From: an uncultured Rhodospirillaceae bacterium
GTDB taxonomy: Bacteria > Pseudomonadota > Alphaproteobacteria > MPNO01 > UBA2964
Reading direction: 5' to 3'
Assembly: GCA_913052165.1 (NCBI GenBank)
Contig: CAJXEC010000010.1
Span: forward strand, 1 to 39,264
Length of the DNA stretch: 39,264 bases
The notes under the pieces are model-generated. The model was not told where the DNA came from. It was given only the letters and a program-made list of their open reading frames with translations, and made no database searches. Made by a program: the position numbers and the translations under genes. Below, piece by piece: positions 8,874 to 17,011 of the stretch (its first letter is position 1; every line of letters starts with the position of its first letter).

Positions 8874-10025
8874 TCAGTTTTCCATTACTGTCGGCTGTCC
8901 AGGATTATTAAGAAGCGTGATGCCCCAATTTTCCACCTCTCTAAATAAATCCAGGTTTTGTTGAACAAAACTCACGCCCAATTGCTCAGGTCTCCCGAAA
9001 AAATGAATTTTAATACCTGCTTGCTTCTTTGAAATATCACTAATCTCGATCTGGTAAATCGATGCAATCAAGGCCAACTTTTGCTGGATACTGACCCATT
9101 GCGATAGCCCATCATAATATACCATCGCTGATATTAAGCCTCGATCTCGGAAACGAATTACATTCTGTTTTTTCCACTTTTCAGATAGATCCCTTTCAAC
9201 CTTTTTGATCGCTCTCGCGAGAACATTCTCCAATGACCTGTTTTTCGGAGCGCGGATACTCCTCACTTCGGTATAATCAGGCAAACCCGTTTGGATGCGG
9301 CGTATAGTTAATTGCAACATAGTTTCATCTTTGCGGAAATTTTCGACCCGCTCTGCGGACAGCAAAAGTATTCCAGAAGCACCAAAATGGCGGCAAGCCT
9401 CTGCAATCTTTAACTTATCTGCTTCCATGGCCTGTTTCGCTGTTATGATCCGATTGAATGCTATATCTGCCGCAGGAATTTTTAGTGGCAGGAGAGAATA
9501 GGTTTTACTCTGGGCCTCCCAAGCTTTACGCCACGGGTTTTCAGTCTCCCAAAGTAATTGTTTCTCGCGTTCGCGAAATATTGGCAACACCAAAAGGGGT
9601 TTGCTAAAACCCTCTGCAAACCCCACACCCAAACCATGAAGGTATCGTCTGACATCTGAGCTTGAAAATATAATATTTAGAGAGGCTATATATCTTATTT
9701 GAGAACTTTTCTCGTCCTCAATCTGCACAGCTGAAACCAGTTCCTCAAGCTTCTCCTCACTGATTTGTGGCAACTTCTCCGTTTCTTTTTCTGGAACTAT
9801 TCGTTCAATCAGTCTCTGGAAAGCCATCAGCCGTCCTTTTTTGAGCGCTAATTCCCTCGCTATTTCAGCCGAAACAGCAGTGTGGTCTACAAAAACCGAG
9901 TCTATTTTATAAGCATTCTCAGCTTTTAGAACATGCCCGGACCAACCGAGAAAGAACATAACAAGCAAAATTAACGAAGAGACCCTAATCGGGGTCTGAT
10001 TTGACCAACCTAGCATTGCAAACAA
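8874..10025 (-). CDS. DUF2066 domain-containing exported protein
   Basis: Protein of unknown function matching the DUF2066 family in length (383 aa), context and overall pattern. The N terminus carries a hydrophobic segment (RVSSLILLVMFFLGWSG, about residues 14-30) followed by an exported-type body, so it is probably periplasmic or membrane-anchored. No catalytic motif is recognised. The annotated start is a TTG at 10025 preceded by AAAGG at suitable spacing; an ATG three codons downstream (10016) is the alternative. It heads the operon with the pgsA-like gene, the AI-2E permease and hdaA, and diverges from purM, an arrangement I recall in other alphaproteobacteria. Function cannot be inferred beyond a likely envelope role. 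Confidence 0.8.
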   Translation of the reverse strand: MFAMLGWSNQTPIRVSSLILLVMFFLGWSGHVLKAENAYKIDSVFVDHTAVSAEIARELALKKGRLMAFQRLIERIVPEKETEKLPQISEEKLEELVSAVQIEDEKSSQIRYIASLNIIFSSSDVRRYLHGLGVGFAEGFSKPLLVLPIFREREKQLLWETENPWRKAWEAQSKTYSLLPLKIPAADIAFNRIITAKQAMEADKLKIAEACRHFGASGILLLSAERVENFRKDETMLQLTIRRIQTGLPDYTEVRSIRAPKNRSLENVLARAIKKVERDLSEKWKKQNVIRFRDRGLISAMVYYDGLSQWVSIQQKLALIASIYQIEISDISKKQAGIKIHFFGRPEQLGVSFVQQNLDLFREVENWGITLLNNPGQPTVMEN

Positions 10026-10106
10026 ACTAATAACCTTTATCTTCGCCTATATCTGGCATAACGGAATTATTCAGACATTATCGCGATTGACATGAGTTAG
10101 AAAGAC

Positions 10107-11168
10107 ATGAGTTCCGACAGCTACAGGGAAGCCGGGGTCGATACACACGAGGCAGCCAAATTCATTCGGGATATAAAAGCTGACGTGCGGTCAACCCAAC
10201 GAGCCGGCGCCGATACAGAAATTGGAGGCTTTGGAGGTATCTTCGACCTCGCCAAGGCAGGCTTTAAGGATCCTATCTTAGTTGCCGCAACTGATGGTGT
10301 AGGAACCAAATTAAAAATAGCACTAGAGACCGGGCAGCATGGAACAGTGGGAATCGACTTGGTCGCGATGTGCGTAAATGACATAGTCGTCCAAGGAGCA
10401 GAACCACTTTTTTTCCTCGATTATCTTGCGACCGGTAAGCTAATAACTTCTATAGCAAAGGATATCATTTCCGGAGTTACCATCGGCTGTCAAGAAGCGG
10501 GTTGCGCCCTAATAGGGGGCGAAACGGCTGAGATGCCCGGCTTTTATGCGGCAGGGGATTACGATCTTGCTGGATTTGCTGTGGGAGCCGCAGAACGAAA
10601 TAGTGTCCTGAACGGAAGCACTATAAAGCCCCATGACCTCCTAATTGGCCTTGCTTCAAGCGGCCTACATTCAAATGGATTTTCCTTAGTAAGAAAAGTT
10701 ATCCGAAAATCTGGCATCGGGCTCGATTCTCCCTGCCCTTTTGCCAAGGGAACCCTCGGAGAGAACTTGTTACACCCTACAAAAATTTACGTCCAAAGTT
10801 GTCTCGCTCTTCACAGGGAGGGTATAGCAAAAGGCTTTGCACATATAACGGGAGGTGGGTTGATCGAGAATATACCACGTATTCTCCCAACTGGCTTAAG
10901 CGTCTCTTTAAATGCAAAACAATGGCCGGCTCCCCCCATTTATCAATGGCTTTCAGATGAGGGAGGGATACCGCCCTTAGATATGGCCGAGACCTTTAAC
11001 TGCGGTATAGGAATGATTTTGGTTGTTGCACCTGAAAACTTGGAAAAGGCCAATAAACTGTTATTACAACATAACCAAGAAAGTTTTATCGTTGGAAGGG
11101 TCATAGACTCCCAAAAAGGTCAAGAGTCGGTGAGTATCGATGGTATTAATGCCTTATGTCTAGGTTAA
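10107..11168 (+). CDS. purM: Phosphoribosylformylglycinamidine cyclo-ligase (AIR synthetase)
   Basis: Fifth step of purine synthesis: closes FGAM to aminoimidazole ribotide using ATP. The family motifs are clear: GVGTKLKIA near residue 70, CVNDIVVQGAEPLFFLDY, GGETAEMPGFY, LASSGLHSNGFSL and the HITGGGL segment. The length of 353 aa is standard. The ATG at 10107 gives a normal N terminus (YREAGVD begins at residue 5). Its last 13 nt overlap purN in another frame, so the two are translationally coupled. It is divergent from the DUF2066 operon across an 81-nt gap. Confidence 0.97.
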   Translation: MSSDSYREAGVDTHEAAKFIRDIKADVRSTQRAGADTEIGGFGGIFDLAKAGFKDPILVAATDGVGTKLKIALETGQHGTVGIDLVAMCVNDIVVQGAEPLFFLDYLATGKLITSIAKDIISGVTIGCQEAGCALIGGETAEMPGFYAAGDYDLAGFAVGAAERNSVLNGSTIKPHDLLIGLASSGLHSNGFSLVRKVIRKSGIGLDSPCPFAKGTLGENLLHPTKIYVQSCLALHREGIAKGFAHITGGGLIENIPRILPTGLSVSLNAKQWPAPPIYQWLSDEGGIPPLDMAETFNCGIGMILVVAPENLEKANKLLLQHNQESFIVGRVIDSQKGQESVSIDGINALCLG

Positions 11169-11809
11169 AAACCGCGATTCTTATCTCGGGCCGAGGAAGC
11201 AATATGCGGGCCTTGATAGAGGAATGCTGGAAGCCTGAAGCCCCTGCCGAAATTATCCTGGTAATTGCCAATAATCCCCATGCTGCGGGGCTAAAGTTCG
11301 CAAGGGAGAGTAACATACCTACTCATGTAATCGATCATAGAGACTTTAAGCACAGAGAGGATTTTGAGAATGAGATAAATAGCGTGTTGAGAGCTAACCA
11401 GGTTGATTTCGTGTGTCTCGCTGGTTTTATGCGGATACTTACCAATAATTTTATTGAGAGATGGAGTGACCGAGTAATAAACATCCACCCTTCTTTACTT
11501 CCTGCTTACCCTGGCCTTAATACTCATCAGAGAGCACTTGAAGATGGTGTAAAATTTGTAGGTTGCACAGTGCATTTTGTCAGAAAAGAGGTGGACGTGG
11601 GCCCTATAATAATCCAAGCAGCAGTGCCTGTTAGGCCAAAGGACTCAATTGAAACGTTGTCTGCACGAGTATTAGCCAAAGAACACGGGTGCCTTTGCTA
11701 CGCATTAACTCAAATTGCTCTGGGAAATATAAAAATTTCCTCTGGCAAAGTTGAAATCAACGCTTCCGCTGCACCAACCTCGAGCACAACAAACCCATTA
11801 GTATTATAG
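11156..11809 (+). CDS. purN: Phosphoribosylglycinamide formyltransferase (GAR transformylase)
   Basis: Third step of purine synthesis: transfers a formyl group from 10-formyltetrahydrofolate to GAR. The phosphate-binding loop SGRGSNMRAL (residues 11-20) and the catalytic triad N109, H111 (in NIHPSLLP) and D147 (in EVDVGP) are intact. It is 217 aa, with about 20 extra Ala/Ser/Thr-rich C-terminal residues that look unstructured. The ATG lies inside the last codons of purM, so reinitiation after purM is likely. The purM-purN pair is the usual arrangement in proteobacteria. Confidence 0.97.
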   Translation: MSRLKTAILISGRGSNMRALIEECWKPEAPAEIILVIANNPHAAGLKFARESNIPTHVIDHRDFKHREDFENEINSVLRANQVDFVCLAGFMRILTNNFIERWSDRVINIHPSLLPAYPGLNTHQRALEDGVKFVGCTVHFVRKEVDVGPIIIQAAVPVRPKDSIETLSARVLAKEHGCLCYALTQIALGNIKISSGKVEINASAAPTSSTTNPLVL

Positions 11810-11886
11810 TTCAGCCAAAATGGGGTTGACTATATCCAACCTGAGTACATTAATTCCTCAAATTTTTCGAGGAGAAAGGTAATTTA

Positions 11887-12015
11887 ATGAGTGACGATAA
11901 CGAAGAAATAGCAAGAAGGTCTGAGGCCGGCTTCAAAGGTTTCTGTCAGGCTACAACTATTGGAACCATTGGCGTGATTATTATATTGCTGTTGATGGCC
12001 GCATTTCTTCTCTAA
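11887..12015 (+). CDS. aa3-type cytochrome c oxidase subunit IV (42 aa)
   Basis: Tiny single-span membrane protein. The N terminus is charged and acidic (SDDNEEIARRSEAG), followed by GFKGFCQATT and one hydrophobic helix (TIGVIIILLLMAAFLL). This matches the pattern of the alphaproteobacterial aa3 oxidase subunit IV family (PF07835), whose members are about 40-70 aa with a GF-x-K/G-x-x-T segment before the helix. The Paracoccus protein is an accessory subunit of the terminal oxidase and has no catalytic residues. A good Shine-Dalgarno (GAGGAGAAAGG, 11870-11880) precedes the ATG. No other oxidase subunit is nearby. The call rests on pattern and length, so it is less certain than the larger genes. 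Confidence 0.75.
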   Translation: MSDDNEEIARRSEAGFKGFCQATTIGTIGVIIILLLMAAFLL

Positions 12016-12046
12016 AACTGCCGGCATTTCTTGAGGTATTACCACA

Positions 12047-12469
12047 TTAACCCACGATATCAGATTCAGAGAAGAAAAAGCCTATCTCATTTGCGGCGTT
12101 GGAAAGCGAGTCAGACCCATGTACTGAGTTAGCTTCGATGGACTCTGCAAAAGCCGCTCTTACGGTCCCCTCAGCTGCATTTGCTGGGTTTGTCGCACCC
12201 ATAATTTCTCGATTACGAGCGACCGCATTTTCTCCCTCCAGGACCTGAACAACAACAGGACCAGAGATCATAAATTCACATAAATCTTTGAAAAAAGATC
12301 TCTCTGCATGTACTCCGTAAAAACCCTCTGCCTGCGCTCTGGTAAGCTGGATCCGCCGTTGAGCAACGATCCGAAGACCGGCGTCTTCAAAAATTGCATT
12401 TATTTTTCCGGTAAGATTTCGCCTCGTCGCATCGGGTTTGATAATTGAGAGAGTTCGTTCAATAGGCAT
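12047..12469 (-). CDS. ndk: Nucleoside diphosphate kinase
   Basis: Transfers the gamma phosphate between nucleoside di- and triphosphates through a phosphohistidine. The catalytic residue is H117 in NSVHGSDS, with KPDA (11-14) and the nucleotide-binding [11 protein letters not shown] segment intact. I chose the second in-frame ATG (12469) because [14 protein letters not shown] is the typical N terminus and gives exactly 140 aa. The first ATG at 12484 adds five residues. Neither start has a good Shine-Dalgarno. A promoter-like element lies just upstream (12502-12530). It is downstream of pepA-holC on the same strand but can probably be expressed alone. Confidence 0.97.
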   Translation of the reverse strand: MPIERTLSIIKPDATRRNLTGKINAIFEDAGLRIVAQRRIQLTRAQAEGFYGVHAERSFFKDLCEFMISGPVVVQVLEGENAVARNREIMGATNPANAAEGTVRAAFAESIEANSVHGSDSLSNAANEIGFFFSESDIVG

Positions 12470-12501
12470 TGATTTTTGATCCATTAAAAAGTGTGGAGCG
12501 G

Positions 12502-12530
12502 CTTATAGCTGTTACGTAAGCCAACGGCAA
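12502..12530 (-). promoter_or_regulatory. Putative sigma70-type promoter of ndk
   Basis: Reading the minus strand, TTGCCG (12530-12525) and TATAAG (12507-12502) are separated by 17 nt, close to the housekeeping consensus. The expected start near 12495 gives a leader of about 25 nt to the chosen ndk ATG, or about 10 nt to the upstream ATG. Seen by eye only; no experimental support. Confidence 0.5.
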
Positions 12531-12590
12531 GATTATTTTGAGATAATTTGTTGTGGCCTTTAAGAGTCATAACAAAGAAAGTCTTGATAT

Positions 12591-13046
12591 TCAGGCACTG
12601 TTCTTTGTTTCCCACCTACCTTTTGAAGATTGCTGCCAGTAGGTGATAGTGTATCCACAGTCAGTATATTGCTTCCAACGGGTCCGAGCCAAGTCAGCAG
12701 CCACGGCGTCGGCCCCACAAAACACTTCTAAACAACGTTCAAAGTCGTTTAGATTTGGGGTTTCATTTCCATCCAACACAACTAACACATCTGATTTATT
12801 TGGATTTTCATGTTTCTCTGTAATCCAAATGGGCTGAGACTCGGCCTTTCCTTCTTTTATAGTTCCATGAGGCAAAAAGGATGATTGATCATATGTCCAT
12901 AGTATTGAATTAATTATTCCAACTCTTTCCTCGCTCTCCACTCGCACTAATGCTCGTTTTCCGGATTCAATAACCCTTTCCAAAAGTTTGGGCAGTGCCG
13001 CCTCAACACTGCTGGCGGTTAAATGGTAGAAGCTTATTTCCGTCAT
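12591..13046 (-). CDS. holC: DNA polymerase III chi subunit
   Basis: Accessory subunit of the DNA polymerase III clamp loader that contacts single-strand-binding protein. The family pattern is present: EISFYHL at the start, LPKLLERVIESGKRALVRV, then WTYDQSSFLPHG with the later PIWITEK and LVVLDG blocks. The length of 151 aa is typical of alphaproteobacterial HolC. The ATG at 13046 is the first possible start and lies 18 nt after the pepA stop, so the two are probably cotranscribed. The pepA-holC pair is common across proteobacteria, which supports the call. Confidence 0.92.
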   Translation of the reverse strand: MTEISFYHLTASSVEAALPKLLERVIESGKRALVRVESEERVGIINSILWTYDQSSFLPHGTIKEGKAESQPIWITEKHENPNKSDVLVVLDGNETPNLNDFERCLEVFCGADAVAADLARTRWKQYTDCGYTITYWQQSSKGRWETKNSA

Positions 13047-13064
13047 TAGAGCCCTAAAGAACCC

Positions 13065-14558
13065 CTATTTTTCGTAGTGTTCAGCCACTAAACGGTCAAG
13101 TAATCTGACACCAAATCCGGTTCCACCCTTTGGAACTGTCGGAGAATCTGCGTTTGACCAGGTAACACCGGCTATATCCAAATGTGCCCACTTTACTCCA
13201 TCCTGGACAAACCGCTGGAGAATCTGCGCAGCCGTAATACTTCCGGCATCTCTTCCGCCAACATTTTTCATGTCAGCAATCTGTGATTTTACTTGATTAT
13301 CATAGTCATCACCAAGTGGCATTCGCCAAACTCTCTCTCCTGTCTCCTCACCGCTCTCGGCGAGTTTCTTTGCTAAATCATCATCATTTGCAAACATCCC
13401 TGCATGATGGTGACCTAAGGAAACAATAATGGCTCCAGTTAGAGTTGCGAGATCAATCATAGTGTGAGGCTTAAACTTTTGCTGACACCACCACATCGCA
13501 TCAGCTAGCACAAGGCGACCTTCTGCATCCGTATTAATAACCTCTATGGTTTGTCCACTCATTGTTTTCACAACATCGCCTGGCCTTTGCGCCGTTCCCG
13601 ATGGCATATTTTCGACTAATCCTGCTACACCAACAGCGTTCACTTTTGCCTTTCTCTCTGCGAGGACACGCATTAGTCCTGCCACTACTCCGGCACCTCC
13701 CATATCCCATTTCATATCTTCCATGCCTCCTGAAGGCTTTATAGAAATGCCACCGCTGTCAAAAGTCACACCTTTTCCAATAAAGGCTATCGGGCGCTTA
13801 CTAGATGAATTAGGAGCACCATCCCATCGCATAGCGATTAGTCTCGGGGTCCGTTGACTACCTTGGGCAACCCCCAATAAGGCACCCATGCCCAATTTCC
13901 TCATTTCTCGTTCACCGAGTACCTGTATTTTAATTCCTAACTTGGTAAGTTCACGTGCTCGCTCCACGAAACTCTCAGGAAACAATATGTTAGCGGGCTC
14001 TGACACCAGATCCCTTGTAAAAAAGACCCCGTTCGCGACCTTAGATAAAGACGAATAGATCTTCTTGGCTTCATTGGGTTCATTAACCCCAATGATAAGA
14101 TTTTTCAGTTTTGGTTGATCTTTCCTACTCTCTTTTGTTCGATATTTATCAAATCGATAGCTGCGCAGATAACCCCCAAATGCCAATTGAGCGGAACATT
14201 CCATTGCAGAGAGCTTTGATCCCGGCATTGAGTCAACTACTACATGAACAGATTTTTGCGAGGCTAAATGAGAGTAAATTTTTCCTCCCAATAGTTGAGC
14301 CGATCCGGCCCGAAACTTTTTAGGGTCTCCGACCCCAACGAGAGCTATTTTAGAACTTTTTATTCCATTGGGTGCGTTTAAAACTAGTATCTGACCAAGA
14401 GTTCCCTCAAAATCTTCGTTCTTGATTACGCGGCTCATCAATTGATGTGTTTTTTTGTCGAGAGTTTGGGCTGAAGAGAGCAATTTCCCGCCATCAGAGA
14501 TCATTAAAACCAGAGGCTGATCAGTAGATAAATCAGCTTTAGAAAATTTTATTCGCAT
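13065..14558 (-). CDS. pepA: Leucyl aminopeptidase (cytosol aminopeptidase, M17)
   Basis: Two-metal aminopeptidase of family M17 that removes N-terminal residues. In some bacteria PepA also binds DNA at recombination and carAB sites. The metal and catalytic residues are all visible: K262 in GKGVTFDSGG, D267, K274, D285, and D344, E346 and R348 in NTDAEGRL (342-349). The length of 497 aa is normal, and the N-terminal macro-like domain occupies about residues 1-170. The ATG at 14558 is preceded by GAGAGG. It diverges from lptF across a 212-nt gap that contains an 18-bp perfect palindrome, and holC follows. Confidence 0.97.
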   Translation of the reverse strand: MRIKFSKADLSTDQPLVLMISDGGKLLSSAQTLDKKTHQLMSRVIKNEDFEGTLGQILVLNAPNGIKSSKIALVGVGDPKKFRAGSAQLLGGKIYSHLASQKSVHVVVDSMPGSKLSAMECSAQLAFGGYLRSYRFDKYRTKESRKDQPKLKNLIIGVNEPNEAKKIYSSLSKVANGVFFTRDLVSEPANILFPESFVERARELTKLGIKIQVLGEREMRKLGMGALLGVAQGSQRTPRLIAMRWDGAPNSSSKRPIAFIGKGVTFDSGGISIKPSGGMEDMKWDMGGAGVVAGLMRVLAERKAKVNAVGVAGLVENMPSGTAQRPGDVVKTMSGQTIEVINTDAEGRLVLADAMWWCQQKFKPHTMIDLATLTGAIIVSLGHHHAGMFANDDDLAKKLAESGEETGERVWRMPLGDDYDNQVKSQIADMKNVGGRDAGSITAAQILQRFVQDGVKWAHLDIAGVTWSNADSPTVPKGGTGFGVRLLDRLVAEHYEK

Positions 14559-14597
14559 TATTCTTTTTGCCTCTCAATCATTGCTATTTCAATTGTT

Positions 14598-14615
14598 AAA
14601 CAAGATATCTTGTTT
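14598..14615. promoter_or_regulatory. Perfect 18-bp palindrome in the pepA/lptF divergent gap
   Basis: AAACAAGATATCTTGTTT reads the same on both strands over all 18 bases. Its centre is about 48 nt upstream of the pepA ATG and 165 nt upstream of lptF, so it is placed to act on the pepA promoter. The symmetric form suits a dimeric regulator. It is not followed by a U-tract and has no loop, so it is not a usual terminator. Confidence 0.45.
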
Positions 14616-14736
14616 CATCACCTTGCAAAGGGAATTACTCCGTTCCCATGCTTAGTTAGTCGTCCCAAAGTTGACACATTTCAGATATTTGAGATGGAAA
14701 CAAATATAAATTACTCAAACAGCACCAGTTAACTCT

Positions 14737-14764
14737 GTGACACTCCCAATCCAATGTTTATACT
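14737..14764 (+). promoter_or_regulatory. Putative lptF promoter giving a leaderless transcript
   Basis: GTGACA (14737-14742) and TATACT (14759-14764) are separated by 16 nt. The predicted transcription start, six to seven bases after the -10 element, falls on the GTG start codon of lptF at 14771. LptF has no Shine-Dalgarno, which agrees with a leaderless mRNA. The evidence is positional only. Confidence 0.4.
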
Positions 14765-14770
14765 GACCCA

Positions 14771-15901
14771 GTGACAAGATTAGATTGGTATATTTTTCGC
14801 CAAGTGACAGCGGCGACTGTATTTTTGACGGTAACCCTTACAGGTGTCGTTTGGCTTATGCAATCATTGCGTTTCATTGAACTGATTGTAACTCGGGGTT
14901 TGTCGGGACAGGTTTTTCTGTATTTGACATTACTGCTGCTGCCTTCGCTTTTAAGCATCATTTTACCTTTGGGACTCGTAATGGCAGTACTTTTTACATA
15001 CAATAGATTGCTGAATGATAGCGAATTAATTGTTATCCGAGCCGGCGGTTGCAGCCAATACGGTCTCGCGAAGCCGGCAATACTGGTATCATTGTTGGTA
15101 ATGATTATTGGTTACAGTCTATCGCTCTACCTTTTGCCGACCTCTTTTCGAAATTTTAAAGACTTACAATTTCAATTGAGAAATTCAATTCCAGGAGTCC
15201 TTCTCCAAGAGGGGGTTTTTAGCCAAATGGGTGAAGGTATTACGGTCTTTATCAGAAAAAGATCGGACCAAGGAAAACTTAATGGTATTATGATCCACGA
15301 TGCACGGCTCCCGAACTCACCAATAACGATGATGGCCGATGAGGGGGTAATAGCTCCGGGAAAGAATGGCCCCAGGGTGATCATGGTAAAGGGAAACCGT
15401 CAGCAAGTAGACCAGATTTCAGGTCAGTTATCTGTTTTGTATTTTGACCGCTATAGCTTTGAACTTGCGTCTGTAGGGAAAAAAAGCTCACGTAGTTGGA
15501 GAGAGCCCAAAGAACGCTACCTTAACGAATTATTCTTCTCCTCTGCTCAAGAGAAGAAAATCCACCAATACCATAAACTGAGGATGGAGGGTCATTTTAG
15601 ATTATCCATGCCGTTATTATCGGTTGGGCTTGTTTTGGGAGCGCTGGGTATTTTGCTAAGCGGAGACCTCAATAGAAGAGGTCAAGCTCCTCGTATTCTG
15701 TCAGCTGCGGCGCTCAGCGTAGGCATACAGCTCGGACACTTCGCATTACAAAATCTTGGAGAGAAATTGCAATATTTAACTCTTGGGATGTACGTCTTGC
15801 CAATACTTCCCGCATTTTTAGGGATCGTCTTTCTACGCTCTTGGAGACCAATTTTCTTCTGGTCAAAAAAAATAACTAATCTCTCCGTGGGCAAAGACTA
15901 A
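14771..15901 (+). CDS. lptF: LPS export permease LptF
   Basis: One of the two inner-membrane subunits of the LptB2FG ABC transporter that extracts lipopolysaccharide and passes it to the periplasmic bridge. The N terminus (RLDWYIFRQV, then the first helix and SLRFIELIVTRG) is typical of the YjgP/YjgQ family. Three membrane segments precede a periplasmic beta-rich domain (about residues 125-265) and three follow it. Length is 376 aa. The start is a GTG; no ATG, GTG or TTG lies upstream in frame before a stop. It heads a run of six genes for envelope building and is followed 9 nt later by lptG. Confidence 0.95.
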   Translation: MTRLDWYIFRQVTAATVFLTVTLTGVVWLMQSLRFIELIVTRGLSGQVFLYLTLLLLPSLLSIILPLGLVMAVLFTYNRLLNDSELIVIRAGGCSQYGLAKPAILVSLLVMIIGYSLSLYLLPTSFRNFKDLQFQLRNSIPGVLLQEGVFSQMGEGITVFIRKRSDQGKLNGIMIHDARLPNSPITMMADEGVIAPGKNGPRVIMVKGNRQQVDQISGQLSVLYFDRYSFELASVGKKSSRSWREPKERYLNELFFSSAQEKKIHQYHKLRMEGHFRLSMPLLSVGLVLGALGILLSGDLNRRGQAPRILSAAALSVGIQLGHFALQNLGEKLQYLTLGMYVLPILPAFLGIVFLRSWRPIFFWSKKITNLSVGKD

Positions 15902-15910
15902 TATGTTATC

Positions 15911-17005
15911 ATGCGGTTGCATTTAACTTTATCCATCTACATCGGAAAGCTATTTTTGTTCTGGTGGACTTCTGTATTCTTGATTTTATCGCTCATAATT
16001 GCACTATTTGACATGATTGAGCTCCTCAGGATAACCGCAAGTGCGAACGATGTATCCTTTCAAACAATTTTATCCATGGTTTTCTTAAAGTTACCTACCC
16101 TTACCCAAAAGGCTGTGCCGTTTACGATCTTGTTTGGTGCCATGCTTACATTCTGGCATTTAAATAAAAATCAGGAATTTGTTGTCGCGCGTTCCAGTGG
16201 TGTATCAGCCTGGGAATTTCTTTTACCTGCAGTTTTCATTGCGATAGTAATAGGGATAATACAAGTAACCATTTATGGGCCTTTATCTTCAACTTTAATG
16301 ACAAAGTTTGAGCAAATAAAAAACGAAACATTAAAAAGAAAAAGTAGCCTAGCGACGTTGGCTGAAAAGGGAATTTGGTTTCGCCAAGCAACTCCGGACA
16401 CAAATTACATACTGCATGGAGCTCAAATAGAGCCGAGCACCATGGCTCTCAAAAATGCTATAATTTTTCGGTTTAACTCGGACGATAAGTTTGTTCAAAG
16501 GATAGATGCGCCCATAGGTTTTCTTTCTCGCAACAAATGGGTTTTCCCTGAAGCAAGTATCGCTAAGTCCCAGGGCCTTATTGAGAGAATAGAAAATTTT
16601 AAATTACCCACTGAGCTCACAAGAGGAAATGTTCAAGACAGTTTTGCCAAACCCAATACATTTTCTATATGGCAACTACCCAAGTTTATCGACGTTATTG
16701 AAAAAGCCGGGTTTTCAGGTGTCAGGCACAGAATTTATTTTTATTCGCTGCTTATCACTCCGTTCCTATTATCTGCCATGGTGTTATTTGCAGGAGTTTT
16801 TACTCTTCATAAGCAAAGACGGGGGGGCGGGACCATCACAGTAATTTTGGGGGTAGCATTTGGATTTATTCTCTATTTTGGCTCCGATTTGGCTCATGCC
16901 CTGGGTCAAGCAGCCCATATTCCACCAATGATGGCTGCGTTCAGTCCTACAGCTATTGCCCTCTTGGTTTCCATGGCCTTACTGTTTTACAGAGAAGATG
17001 GTTGA
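15911..17005 (+). CDS. lptG: LPS export permease LptG
   Basis: Partner of LptF in the LPS-extracting ABC transporter. The YjgP/YjgQ pattern is repeated: helix near the N terminus (LFLFWWTSVFLILSLIIALFD), FDMIELLR, two more helices with KLPTLTQKAVPF and LNKNQEFVVARSSG, a periplasmic domain of about 135 residues, and three C-terminal helices ending in a short tail. The length is 364 aa. The order lptF-lptG distinguishes the two paralogues. The ATPase LptB is not in the window, as is usual because it lies with lptA/lptC elsewhere. The lptD gene follows after 6 nt. Confidence 0.95.
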   Translation: MRLHLTLSIYIGKLFLFWWTSVFLILSLIIALFDMIELLRITASANDVSFQTILSMVFLKLPTLTQKAVPFTILFGAMLTFWHLNKNQEFVVARSSGVSAWEFLLPAVFIAIVIGIIQVTIYGPLSSTLMTKFEQIKNETLKRKSSLATLAEKGIWFRQATPDTNYILHGAQIEPSTMALKNAIIFRFNSDDKFVQRIDAPIGFLSRNKWVFPEASIAKSQGLIERIENFKLPTELTRGNVQDSFAKPNTFSIWQLPKFIDVIEKAGFSGVRHRIYFYSLLITPFLLSAMVLFAGVFTLHKQRRGGGTITVILGVAFGFILYFGSDLAHALGQAAHIPPMMAAFSPTAIALLVSMALLFYREDG

Positions 17006-17011
17006 CTCCTA

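Noticed and set aside
14671-14710. TTGACA at 14671 as -35 of lptF
   Set aside because: No acceptable -10 at 15-19 nt; TATAAA is 28 nt away.
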